Assembly (NCBI GenBank): GCA_964454845.1
Contig: CAYVVS010000006.1
Span: 1-34,202 of the forward strand
Length of the DNA stretch: 34,202 bases
Direction: 5' to 3'
From: GCA-016700035 sp964454845
Lineage (GTDB): Bacteria; Patescibacteriota; Saccharimonadia; CAILAD01; GCA-016700035
Shown here: positions 25,032-32,333 of the stretch, one piece after another
Layout of the letters: the number at the start of each line of letters is the position of its first letter
How positions within the stretch are numbered: position 1 is the stretch's first letter
Translations under genes and position numbers: made by a program
The notes under the pieces: model-generated
Seen by the model: the letters and a program-made list of their open reading frames with translations, nothing else
Databases searched by the model: none
What the model was told of the DNA's origin: nothing

Positions 25032-25078
25032 TTGACAATAGGCATGTTCTGTTGCACAATCTAGGCGACCTTGTACCT
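25032..25078 (+). promoter_or_regulatory. Promoter and GTACCT leader of the small-protein triplet
   Basis: TTGACA (25032-25037), 17-nt spacer, CACAAT (25055-25060), 12 nt, GTACCTAC (from 25073), then CTCACCAATC and AGGAG. Confidence 0.65.
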
Positions 25079-25104
25079 ACTCACCAATCAGGAGAATCGT
25101 GTCC

Positions 25105-25386
25105 ATGTCCATGTTCAGGTTCGAGCCCGAGTCCGACTTCTTCGGCCACATCGTCACGCACGAGACCAGAAACCAGCCAGATCAGCTGCCTCGCGTGCTA
25201 CACGTCGCACACTGCCAAGCATGTGATGAAGAGATCAAGCTGCACGGAGACACACCAGCCGACATCGAGCAAGCCTTCATCAACGCTCTCTTCGCCCACC
25301 ACATCCAGGTGCTGGCCGGCGAGCTCGAGCGCACTGAGCAGGCCGCTCACAACCCAGAAGGCAGTGAACTACTCGGAGGTGACTGA
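25105..25386 (+). CDS. Small hypothetical protein, triplet member 1 (CxxC)
   Basis: About 93 aa, not recognised. Three in-frame starts are possible: GTG 25099, ATG 25105 and ATG 25111; ATG 25105 is used because AGGAG is 10 nt upstream. It contains FRFEPESDFFGHIV, then AHCQACDEEIKL with a Cys-x2-Cys pair that could bind metal, and FAHHIQVLAGELE. Parts resemble the next protein (FRF..GHIV and C-D-x-x-I-x-L), so the two look like diverged tandem copies. GC-rich codons unlike rplS next door. TGA overlaps the ATG of the next gene (TGATG), giving translational coupling. Own promoter with GTACCT leader. Confidence 0.7.
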   Translation: MSMFRFEPESDFFGHIVTHETRNQPDQLPRVLHVAHCQACDEEIKLHGDTPADIEQAFINALFAHHIQVLAGELERTEQAAHNPEGSELLGGD

Positions 25387-25787
25387 TGGCCGCACAGGAA
25401 TTTCGATTTCGCTACAACGGCGGAGTCCACGGCCACATCGTGCACTTCTCAACATCCAATGGCGGCCCCAGAAAAGGTATCTTCCGTCGCTACGTAACGC
25501 CACCATCTGCTACGGTCAGATGTAGCTGTGACGCAATCATCACGCTTGCTCGCCGCGATATTGTTGGCAGAGTGAGTTATTGGCAAGAGACCATGGCTTT
25601 TTATCACTATCTCGATGTATTGGCAGTTGCCCAAATCGAGGGAGTTGAGGCCGTCATGTGTCCTCCGCACACTCCGGAAGACTCAACCGAGCTGCTGAAC
25701 GAGAATCCGCCCGAGCTAGTTCCTCATCCTGATGATTACTTTGGATGGCGAAATCCGGCTCTACCACTGCCCGACTCACTTCGTTGA
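25386..25787 (+). CDS. Small hypothetical protein, triplet member 2 (CxC)
   Basis: 133 aa, not recognised. EFRFRYNGGVHGHIVHF near the N-terminus matches member 1; PPSATVRCSCDAIITL (Cys-x-Cys) and YHYLDVLAVAQIEG match member 3 (PPVTVRCLGC and VHDLEVAQG). So it appears to hold both the N-terminal and the central module, while its neighbours hold one or partial forms. A proline-rich acidic tail (PPELVPHPDDYFGWRNPALPLPD) is unique to it. Starts at an ATG overlapping the previous TGA. No signal peptide or membrane span, so probably cytoplasmic. Confidence 0.7.
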   Translation: MAAQEFRFRYNGGVHGHIVHFSTSNGGPRKGIFRRYVTPPSATVRCSCDAIITLARRDIVGRVSYWQETMAFYHYLDVLAVAQIEGVEAVMCPPHTPEDSTELLNENPPELVPHPDDYFGWRNPALPLPDSLR

Positions 25788-25808
25788 GCTGCGAACCAAG
25801 GAGCAAGT

Positions 25809-25988
25809 ATGAATGCCCCCGCCACTGAACACAGACTTGTTCGGAGAATTGAAGGAGAGCCCGGAAGGCCACCGGTTACAGTCCGTTGTCTTGGCTGTAA
25901 CGCCTCAACACCACTTCTCGGACCCAAGATTCGAAAAGAACTTGTCTGGTACCAGGCCGTACATGATCTGGAAGTCGCCCAAGGCTGA
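25809..25988 (+). CDS. Small hypothetical protein, triplet member 3 (CxxC, 59 aa)
   Basis: A 59-aa frame (MNAPATEHRLVRRIEGEPGR...) too short for standard length cut-offs but well supported: GGAG lies 5 nt before ATG 25809, it sits 21 nt after member 2, its protein resembles member 2 over PPVTVRCLGC and the end VHDLEVAQG, and it stops just before a strong terminator. Cys27 and Cys30 form a Cys-x2-Cys pair. The overlapping 71-aa frame beginning 4 nt later in another phase has no such similarity and runs through the terminator stem. Function unknown. Confidence 0.65.
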   Translation: MNAPATEHRLVRRIEGEPGRPPVTVRCLGCNASTPLLGPKIRKELVWYQAVHDLEVAQG

Positions 25989-25993
25989 CGGCT

Positions 25994-26023
25994 CCGCTAC
26001 CAACTCTTTGGTAGCGGTTTTTT
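25994..26023 (+). terminator. Terminator of the small-protein triplet
   Basis: Perfect 10-bp stem CCGCTACCAA/TTGGTAGCGG, loop CTCT, followed by T6, just after the stop of the 59-aa gene. Confidence 0.9.
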
Positions 26024-26026
26024 ATT

Positions 26027-26052
26027 AAAAACCCACCACGTTTTGTGGTGGG
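26027..26052 (-). terminator. Terminator of the guanylate-kinase-like gene
   Basis: Minus-strand CCCACCAC/GTGGTGGG (8 bp, 5-nt loop) followed by TTTTT. It faces the previous terminator, so the two convergent units are insulated. Confidence 0.85.
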
Positions 26053-26058
26053 AAATTG

Positions 26059-26766
26059 TCATACGACGAGCATGCTCAGGTTGCCGCGCACAACGCCAAT
26101 CAACTCTTGTGTCGCGACATCGAGATCGTCGTTGACGATGATGTGGGGGTTCGGCCAAGTGCCCAGAATCTCCGGGATCTCCCACTGGGCGCGGGCCAGC
26201 TTCTGCTCCACCCTCTCCTCCGGGTCACCCCGCTCGGCAAGGCGCTTCCGCAAATTACCGAGCATGTCATCAACCAAGGCGCCAGAGCCAGCAACCGAGG
26301 CCCAGTGATGCGTACCTTCGCCATCGAAGCCAGCTCGTGAATCCGCCAGATCCACGATGACGCTTCCACGCCGTGTGGTGAATGGCGGCACGATGCCGAG
26401 CAACGTAACCCCCGGAAAGTCCGGAATCAGTCGCGACTTGGCATAGAGCTGCATGGCACCGTTCACGTCGAGCTCGCGGATCTCAATGCAAGGAACACCT
26501 AGATCCACATACGAGCCGTAATAGCCGCCTGTGGCATTCTGCGAGTGCTCAACAATGCGACCAGCAGTCCGTTCGAGCATGAACTCCTCGAACGACAAGT
26601 AGACGTACTTGGAGTTACCCTCGTCGTCGTAATCGTCGTCTCGTGGATCTCTCGTTGTCGCCTTGCGACCCACGGTCAGCTGCGGGAACTCCTGAAGAAT
26701 CCGCGCCAACAAGGTATCCTTGCCGACGCCTTCAGGCCCAGAGATACAGAAGATATGCGAAGCCAT
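26059..26766 (-). CDS. Guanylate-kinase-like nucleoside monophosphate kinase
   Basis: 235 aa. P-loop GPEGVGKDT (10-18), then the GMP-kinase series: KATTRDPRDDD (cf. TTRxPRxxE), YVYLSFEEFMLERTAGRIVEHS (cf. F...EFE....G.FLE), and GYYGSYVDLG (cf. NYYGTP), and a C-terminal helix ERVEQKLARAQWEI (cf. R...A..E). It is longer than typical Gmk (about 205 aa) because of an extra segment near residues 135-165, and the P-loop has Asp after Lys. So it is a divergent GMP kinase or a relative with another NMP substrate. GC-rich, own terminator, and a GTACCTAC leader. It lies 68 nt after dnaE; read-through from dnaE is possible as its own -35/-10 is not clear. Confidence 0.75.
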   Translation of the reverse strand: MASHIFCISGPEGVGKDTLLARILQEFPQLTVGRKATTRDPRDDDYDDEGNSKYVYLSFEEFMLERTAGRIVEHSQNATGGYYGSYVDLGVPCIEIRELDVNGAMQLYAKSRLIPDFPGVTLLGIVPPFTTRRGSVIVDLADSRAGFDGEGTHHWASVAGSGALVDDMLGNLRKRLAERGDPEERVEQKLARAQWEIPEILGTWPNPHIIVNDDLDVATQELIGVVRGNLSMLVV

Positions 26767-26784
26767 GAGCTTCCCCTCGTGAGT

Positions 26785-26790
26785 AGGTAC
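26785..26790 (-). promoter_or_regulatory. GTACCTAC leader of the guanylate-kinase-like gene
   Basis: Minus-strand GTACCTACTCAC, 19 nt before the ATG, followed by GAGGGG as ribosome site. The first 12 bases equal the leader of the small-protein triplet. No convincing -35/-10 pair upstream; TACACA 5 nt before the motif is only a candidate. Confidence 0.55.
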
Positions 26791-26834
26791 GAATATGTGT
26801 ATGGATTTTACGGAGTTAGCACGTGTAAAGCAAC

Positions 26835-29800
26835 CTACTCTACGGCAATGGCATCTTCAGACAAGATATCAGCGAGAGTTTTCTTCAGTTTTTCAGAAAC
26901 TGCAACTTTAAATGGAAGGCGAATTTTTTGACCAGTCGAGGAAAGCATAAGTATCGCTTCAGTCTCGCCGGGCACAGACTGCAGGGTGGATTTCAGTCGT
27001 AAGAGGGCTGTCTGATCTTTTAAGTCTGTCATGGTAATTGTTACGCGTTCAGCAGATTGTGTCGCAGCTGGGTCGACATCCGGAACAGTTTTTTCTCCAG
27101 TGGCTATATAGTGCTTGAGTACACTCGCGTCCAAAAGCTTGGCCTTATCTGCCATAACTTTTACATCTTCGGTAGTTTTACCGTCACGATCTTTGGCGTT
27201 TACCTTACCTTGAATAATGACCAGAGTATCCTCAACCCATAGTTCGGGCGTGGCCTCGTAAGCTCGAGGAAATACAATCACTTCTGTATCACCGGCGATA
27301 GTTTCCAGACCCACAAAAGCCATGGCATCACCTTTTTTGGTAACAATTTTGCGAACGGTAGTGACAACGCCGCCAACAACAACCTTCTCACCGTCCATCT
27401 CGGGCTTCAGCCCAGACGCTGGCGTGGTTTTTTCAGACAGCCAAGCATCAACTTCACGCAACGGATGACTAGAAATATAAAGCCCCAATAATTCCTTCTC
27501 CCACAACAGGAACTCTCGCTCACCGATAATTTCGCTCGGCGCATCAAGTGGCAGGGACGGCACTTCTTCTGTTACGCCAAGACTTCCAAAAATATCAATC
27601 TGGCCAGAGAGCGCGTTTTTCTGCACCTTCGACATATAAATAACAATCTTATCAAGATTTGAATAGAGCGTTGCGCGATCGCCAATCGAATCGAATGCTC
27701 CAACTTTCATAAGTGCCTCGATGGCTTTTTTGTTTATTTCGCGGGCATCAACGCGACGCACAAAATCTTCGATCGAATTAAACGGGCCACCTTCATCACG
27801 AGCCGCCAAGATGGCGTTCACAGGACCAATGCCAACATTTTTAATGGCTGCAAGCCCAAAACGAATAACATCTTCGCCATTCTCGCCACCGGCCTTCACT
27901 ACCGCAAACTCTGAGAAACTTTCATTAATATCCGGAGGCAATACTGGGAGGCCCATCTTACGACACTCAGCAACTTCGATGGCGACACGGTCGAGATTTC
28001 CATGATCGGAAGTGAGCAAGGCTGCCATAAAGGCCGCTGGATAATGTGCTTTGAGATATGCAGTTTGCACAGCAATAAGCGCGTAACACGCGGCGTGGCT
28101 CTTATTGAAACAATACGCCGCAAAGTCTTCAATGCCCGCCCAAAGCTTTTCGACAAAATCACGATCGGCATTGGAATATTTAATGGCACCTTCAACAAAA
28201 TCTTGCTTCATCTTGGCAATTACTTCCGGGATCTTCTTACCAATACCCTTACGTAAGGTATCAGCCTGACCGCCAGTAAAACCACACAGGTCTTTAGAAA
28301 TCTGCATAACCTGCTCTTGGTACACGATAATACCGTATGTTTCCTTGAGGGCTGCCTCCATTTTTTCGTGATCGTACACCACGCGCTCCGGGTGATGTTT
28401 GCGGCCAATAAAATCATCAATCCACTGCATTGGACCCGGTCGATACAATGCAACCATAGCAATAATGTCTTCAAAGCGGTCCGGTTTAAGCTCACGAATA
28501 TAACGTTTCATACCGGCAGATTCTAGCTGGAAGACACCCGTAGTATCACCGCGCGCGAGAAGCTCATATGTAGCCTTGTCATCAATCGGAATCTCGGTTA
28601 CGTCAATCGCCTTACCGTACACACGCTTAATAATACGTAAGGCATTCTTAATAATCGTGAGGTTGGAAAGCCCCAAAAAGTCGAACTTTAAGAGGCCTAG
28701 ATCTTCCATAGTAGTACCAATATACTGGGTCGAAACCCCACCCTTAGAAGCACGTGTGAGCGGTACGTATTCTACGAGTGGTTCTGGCGCAATCACCACA
28801 CCAGCTGCGTGCGTACCAGCATTGCGAATTGTCCCCTCTAGCTGCATTGCAATATCAATCAGGCGCTTGGTGCGCGGGTTGCCCTCGTATTCTTTCTTAA
28901 GGTCCGGATCATCAACAATCGATTTTTTTAACGGGATGTGCCGCCCTTGAATTGGAGCCGGGATGAGCTTCGCAACAGTATCAACCTCACCATATGGCAT
29001 TGCTAGCACACGACCAGTATCGCGCACGGCGTTGCGAGCAGCCATCACGCCAAAAGTAATAATTTGCGCCACTTTTTCTTGTCCGTATTTCTCGGTAGCA
29101 TAGGCGATCACTTCTTCACGACGGTCGTCAGCAAAATCCATATCAATATCAGGCATCGAAATTCTGTCTGGATTTAAGAAGCGCTCAAATAGCAAGTCGT
29201 ATTTAATCGGATCAAGATCGGTAATATTGGTTACATATGCCACGATTGAACCAGCGGCCGAACCACGCCCAGGCCCACAGACAATACCGTTATTTTTCGA
29301 CCAGTTTAAGAGGTCGGCCACAATTAAGAAATAACCATCGTAGCCCATGCGCGCAATAACTTCGAGCTCATACTCGATACGATCCGCAACTTTTTTGGGC
29401 AACTTTTCTTTGGCGGATTTTTCCCCATAGTGCGAGAGATCTTCCTTAGGGATATTCCCATAGCGCCACATTGCTCCTTGGTAGACCAACTCGCGCAAAT
29501 ATTCACGCTCGGTACGACCTTCGGGAACTTCAAATTTTGGAATTAATATTTTCCCAAGTTCGATTTCCAAATTGCAACGCTCAGCAATTTTGACAGTATT
29601 TTCTAGAGCTTCAAGATCATCCGGAAATCGCTCAGCAATCGAAGCTCCAGAGTGGATTGAAAGATCTTGATCAAGCTTAAAGCGATTAGGATCTTCAATA
29701 GTAGAGCCAGTCTGTACACACAACAAAATATCATGCGCGTAATGTTGCTCTTCTTTTGAATAGTGAGCATCACCAGTAATCACCAGGCCCAAACCAAGTT

Positions 29801-30443
29801 CTTTTGAGAGCTTGCGCAAACCTGCATTCACTTTATCTTGCGGTTCCCAACCAATATGCGGCTGCATTTCCAAATAATAATTATCTTTACCAAAAGTTTT
29901 GGAGTACCATTCGGCCGTTTTTTTTGCTTCTGCGTAATTATCCCCCAAAAGATGCGCCCCAACCTCACCGCCGATGCACCCAGTGAGCGCAATAATACCT
30001 TCGTGATACTTTTCAATCAGATCGCGATCGATGCGCGGCTTGTAATAAAAGCCCTCTAAGTTAGCGATTGTAGAAAGCTTGACCAGATTCTTGTAGCCAA
30101 TCTCGTTTGTCGCCAAAAGAGTTAAGTGGTAAGGTGTACGATCTTCTCGTGTTGATTTATCGGTGTGCTTGCGCGGCGATACGTACGCCTCCATACCAAT
30201 GATCGGCTTGATATCACGCTTCTTGCACTCTTTATAAAAATCAATCGCACCAGAAAGCGTGCCATGATCAGTGATTGCCACCGCCGTTTGCCCAAGCTCT
30301 TGCACCCAATCGAGCATGTCCGGAACTTTCTGTAAGCCATCTAAGAGTGAGTAATGCGTGTGGTTATGCAAATGAACAAACGGAACATGTTTGTCCGCCA
30401 CAGCTGTTGCCTGCCCCTGTTTCTCACCCACTTCGGTTGCCAT
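26835..30443 (-). CDS. dnaE: DNA polymerase III alpha subunit
   Basis: Replicative DNA polymerase, C family. 1202 aa: PHP domain from residue about 20 (VHLHNHTHYSLLDG), palm with GPGRGSAAGS (390-399) and the catalytic aspartates of PDIDMDF (431-437), the third Asp further on, fingers, a helix-hairpin-helix region (VDAREINKKAIEALMKVGAFDS), OB-fold (VVVGGVVTTVRKIVTKKGD) and a C-terminal domain with FKVAVSEKL. Length and order fit DnaE1, not PolC. TATAAT is followed at once by AGGAGG and then the ATG, so the ribosome site may sit only partly in the transcript. It is flanked on both sides by GC-rich cassette-like units. Confidence 0.97.
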   Translation of the reverse strand: MATEVGEKQGQATAVADKHVPFVHLHNHTHYSLLDGLQKVPDMLDWVQELGQTAVAITDHGTLSGAIDFYKECKKRDIKPIIGMEAYVSPRKHTDKSTREDRTPYHLTLLATNEIGYKNLVKLSTIANLEGFYYKPRIDRDLIEKYHEGIIALTGCIGGEVGAHLLGDNYAEAKKTAEWYSKTFGKDNYYLEMQPHIGWEPQDKVNAGLRKLSKELGLGLVITGDAHYSKEEQHYAHDILLCVQTGSTIEDPNRFKLDQDLSIHSGASIAERFPDDLEALENTVKIAERCNLEIELGKILIPKFEVPEGRTEREYLRELVYQGAMWRYGNIPKEDLSHYGEKSAKEKLPKKVADRIEYELEVIARMGYDGYFLIVADLLNWSKNNGIVCGPGRGSAAGSIVAYVTNITDLDPIKYDLLFERFLNPDRISMPDIDMDFADDRREEVIAYATEKYGQEKVAQIITFGVMAARNAVRDTGRVLAMPYGEVDTVAKLIPAPIQGRHIPLKKSIVDDPDLKKEYEGNPRTKRLIDIAMQLEGTIRNAGTHAAGVVIAPEPLVEYVPLTRASKGGVSTQYIGTTMEDLGLLKFDFLGLSNLTIIKNALRIIKRVYGKAIDVTEIPIDDKATYELLARGDTTGVFQLESAGMKRYIRELKPDRFEDIIAMVALYRPGPMQWIDDFIGRKHHPERVVYDHEKMEAALKETYGIIVYQEQVMQISKDLCGFTGGQADTLRKGIGKKIPEVIAKMKQDFVEGAIKYSNADRDFVEKLWAGIEDFAAYCFNKSHAACYALIAVQTAYLKAHYPAAFMAALLTSDHGNLDRVAIEVAECRKMGLPVLPPDINESFSEFAVVKAGGENGEDVIRFGLAAIKNVGIGPVNAILAARDEGGPFNSIEDFVRRVDAREINKKAIEALMKVGAFDSIGDRATLYSNLDKIVIYMSKVQKNALSGQIDIFGSLGVTEEVPSLPLDAPSEIIGEREFLLWEKELLGLYISSHPLREVDAWLSEKTTPASGLKPEMDGEKVVVGGVVTTVRKIVTKKGDAMAFVGLETIAGDTEVIVFPRAYEATPELWVEDTLVIIQGKVNAKDRDGKTTEDVKVMADKAKLLDASVLKHYIATGEKTVPDVDPAATQSAERVTITMTDLKDQTALLRLKSTLQSVPGETEAILMLSSTGQKIRLPFKVAVSEKLKKTLADILSEDAIAVE

Positions 30444-30453
30444 ATTGCCTCCT

Positions 30454-30482
30454 ATTATAGGCCATGTTGGGAGCTAGGTTAA
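30454..30482 (-). promoter_or_regulatory. dnaE promoter
   Basis: Minus-strand TTAACC (30482-30477), 17-nt spacer, TATAAT (30459-30454), ten bases, ATG. Predicted leader about 3-4 nt. Confidence 0.65.
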
Positions 30483-30484
30483 GC

Positions 30485-30528
30485 TTGAAAAATAGTAGAA
30501 AAAGTTGTAATATAACATTCTTGTACCT
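30485..30528 (+). promoter_or_regulatory. Promoter and GTACCT leader of the 208-aa gene
   Basis: TTGAAA (30485-30490), 17-nt spacer, TAATAT (30508-30513), 9 nt, GTACCTCTCAC (from 30523), then AGGAG (30536-30540) and ATG 30547. Divergent from and abutting the dnaE promoter. Confidence 0.7.
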
Positions 30529-30546
30529 CTCACACAGGAGTTAGTA

Positions 30547-31173
30547 ATGCCCAACGAAACAACCCTCACTGCTGCTGCAGCGGAGACCGCCTACCACGCA
30601 CTCGAGCAATGGCTCAAACAGCGCGGTATCGACAGCTGGATGGATGACCTCTCGGTCGTCTTCCTGGATGCGAACGGTATCCAGCTCTACTGCCGGCGCA
30701 ACCCCGGTGGATCTCGTCACGGCATTGCTGACGCCGATGAACAGGCCCGTGTCGCCATGCATGCACCGTGTGCATATGGCGCGACCCTCAAAGACAGCCG
30801 AGAGCGCCCGATGGGCTCGGTTGGCATCAATACCCACCGTGGCCCGGCTGAAGCGCTGGTGATGTGTGCACATCTGGCCATCTTCACGCTCGATCCCACG
30901 CTCCGAGACGACGCATTGAGGCTCGTCATGGAGGAGTTCTTCATCACCGCCAAGATCAATCCGCCGATCATCCCTGATCCGCGCATGATGGCTCTGGGCG
31001 TCTCTTCTCAGGCTGGCCTGGCTTCCGTCATGCGAGGCGCAGCTCTCCAAGACGCACTGCCGGGAGGTATGTACGGCGTCCCGCTGCTGGGAGAACCCAC
31101 TCTGCCGCGACCGGCCACAGGCATCGACCTCATCACGGGTGTGCCAGGCTTCGGTGGCGGCCTACACGGCTAA
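30547..31173 (+). CDS. Hypothetical protein, 208 aa
   Basis: I do not recognise this protein. It begins with an alanine-rich helix (TTLTAAAAETAYHALEQWLK), has a middle part with DDLSVVFLDANGIQLYCRRNPGG and ADADEQARVAMHAP, and a C-terminus rich in Gly and Pro (LPRPATGIDLITGVPGFGGG). There is no signal peptide or membrane span, so it is probably cytoplasmic. 58% GC in a 60-base sample, unlike dnaE beside it at 45%. AGGAG lies 6 nt upstream of the ATG. The unit is complete: promoter, GTACCT leader, one gene, terminator. The plus-strand frame is preferred over an overlapping 169-aa minus-strand frame because the signals fit only the plus strand. Confidence 0.75.
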   Translation: MPNETTLTAAAAETAYHALEQWLKQRGIDSWMDDLSVVFLDANGIQLYCRRNPGGSRHGIADADEQARVAMHAPCAYGATLKDSRERPMGSVGINTHRGPAEALVMCAHLAIFTLDPTLRDDALRLVMEEFFITAKINPPIIPDPRMMALGVSSQAGLASVMRGAALQDALPGGMYGVPLLGEPTLPRPATGIDLITGVPGFGGGLHG

Positions 31174-31181
31174 CGCCCTCG

Positions 31182-31210
31182 CGGATACCTTCACGGGTAT
31201 CCGTATTTTT
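31182..31210 (+). terminator. Terminator of the 208-aa gene
   Basis: 8-bp stem CGGATACC/GGTATCCG then TATTTTT, 8 nt after the stop codon. Confidence 0.85.
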
Positions 31211-31219
31211 AGTTAAAAT

Positions 31220-31528
31220 TTACTTCTGTTGTGGAGCTGCTGACTGAGTTGTTGCGCTCTCTTGCACTTCGCGCACAAAATCACCGATGTACGGAATACC
31301 ACCCAGCGCAGAAACAAGCCAACCAAGCAAAACAATCACTAAAGCAACACCCAAAGTCAGACCAATGCCGCGATAAACGCCAGCCCTAAAATTTAGCCAC
31401 GCAAAACGCCAACGATCATTTAAAAGATTAACAAACTCTTCGGCGCCGACTAAATTAGCTGCTCGCTCAGCTGCGTCGAGTTCTTGCGCCTTCGTGGCGA
31501 CTACTTTTTTACTTTGCTGACTTGCCAC
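31220..31528 (-). CDS. DUF5665-type small membrane protein
   Basis: 102 aa. A hydrophilic N-terminal half (LDAAERAANLVGAEEFVNLLNDRWRFAWLNF) is followed by one strong membrane span (GIGLTLGVALVIVLLGWLV, about residues 56-76) and the motif PYIGDFV that recalls the DUF5665 family. Function unknown. The start is GTG 31528, lying inside the 3' end of the YtxH-like gene (20-bp overlap), so translation is coupled. Last gene of a four-gene membrane/envelope cluster with mscS. The C-terminal tail is Gln/Ala-rich. Confidence 0.75.
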   Translation of the reverse strand: MASQQSKKVVATKAQELDAAERAANLVGAEEFVNLLNDRWRFAWLNFRAGVYRGIGLTLGVALVIVLLGWLVSALGGIPYIGDFVREVQESATTQSAAPQQK

Positions 31529-32063
31529 GAGTTGAAGTTGCCTTCTTTGCAGTAGACTTAGGGGTCGATTTCTTAGCAGTAGGTTTTTTTGCCGCTGGCT
31601 TCTTTACCGAACTTGCTACTTTGTCAGCCGATTTCTTCACATCTTTAGAAAGCTTCGTAGCTTCTCGCTTAGTGGAAGTCCCAATTTTTTTACCAAGAGC
31701 CTCTAGCTCTTCTGCTACAGCCTTAGCCTCTACCATGAGCTTCTTGGCTTCATCGAGCAAATCATCCTTAATATCTCCGCTAGCACTCGAGAGCTTAAGA
31801 GCAATTGTATTCATTTGCTCTTTAAGCTTTTCTGCGCGACGCATGAGCTCTTTGGTTTCCTTCACGGAATCATCTTTAACTCGTACGCTGGCTTCTTTTA
31901 CCTTATCTAAACCGACTGTAAGTTGGTCTTTAGCCTCGTGAAAACCCTTGCCGATATCTTCACGAGTTTCCTTACCGCTTTTTGGTGCAAACAACAAGGC
32001 ACCAATACCCGCAACAGCTGCACCAATTCCAAGACCCTTTAGAAATCCACCTTTTTTCGACAT
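31509..32063 (-). CDS. YtxH-like protein with a histone-H1-like basic tail
   Basis: 184 aa. The N-terminus KGGFLKGLGIGAAVAGIGALLFAPKSGKETRED is the YtxH pattern: a short glycine-rich membrane helix followed by APKSGKE(T/L)R. A long charged helical region (about 40-140) is predicted to form coiled coils. The last ~35 residues are repeats of Lys-Lys-Pro-Ala-Ala and Ala-Lys-Lys-Ser/Thr, as in histone-H1-like and Hc1-type DNA-binding tails. YtxH proteins are often stress-linked; here a membrane-bound, nucleic-acid-binding role is a guess. AGGAG in the stop of the previous gene serves as ribosome site; the next gene overlaps its end. Confidence 0.8.
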   Translation of the reverse strand: MSKKGGFLKGLGIGAAVAGIGALLFAPKSGKETREDIGKGFHEAKDQLTVGLDKVKEASVRVKDDSVKETKELMRRAEKLKEQMNTIALKLSSASGDIKDDLLDEAKKLMVEAKAVAEELEALGKKIGTSTKREATKLSKDVKKSADKVASSVKKPAAKKPTAKKSTPKSTAKKATSTRGKSAK

Positions 32064-32065
32064 GA

Positions 32066-32329
32066 TTATCTCCTTCTTCGCTTTTTACCCGATGTTGCCT
32101 GTAGGATTTGTGCAAAAATGGCACTCATGGTCATCGGGTTAATTATTTTTTCTTTAACTTCATGCACAATATCGGCTGCGGTTTTCGTGCCATCCTGCGC
32201 AATCTCAGCGATCCGCTGAATCGTCTTCATGAGCTTTCGAGCCGCAAAAAATACCGCTATCATAATCGCCAAGAGCATCAATACGGCAACCGACAATACA
32301 ATAATAAGAATAAACAGTGTTGTTTCCAT
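32066..32329 (-). CDS. Small membrane protein with amphipathic helix
   Basis: 87 aa, no named family recognised. One N-terminal membrane span (TLFILIIVLSVAVLMLLAIM, about 4-28), then a helical region (RKLMKTIQRIAEIAQDG) and a tail ending in GKKRRRR. Its shape (span plus long amphipathic helix) resembles YtxH- or DUF948-like proteins. The stop lies 2 nt before the YtxH-like ATG, so the two are coupled. Only 4 nt separate it from mscS. Confidence 0.7.
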   Translation of the reverse strand: METTLFILIIVLSVAVLMLLAIMIAVFFAARKLMKTIQRIAEIAQDGTKTAADIVHEVKEKIINPMTMSAIFAQILQATSGKKRRRR

Positions 32330-32333
32330 TAGG

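Noticed and set aside
24743..25525. 260-aa plus-strand frame across the rplS start and small-protein triplet
   Set aside because: It is antisense to rplS and out of phase with two supported genes; Ser/Thr-rich shadow composition.
25813..26028. 71-aa plus-strand frame starting 4 nt after ATG 25809
   Set aside because: It runs through the terminator stem and shows no likeness to its neighbours, while the 59-aa frame from 25809 does.
30541..31050. 169-aa minus-strand frame opposite the 208-aa gene
   Set aside because: Promoter, leader, ribosome site and terminator all fit the plus-strand gene; the minus frame has none and is a shadow of a GC-rich gene.
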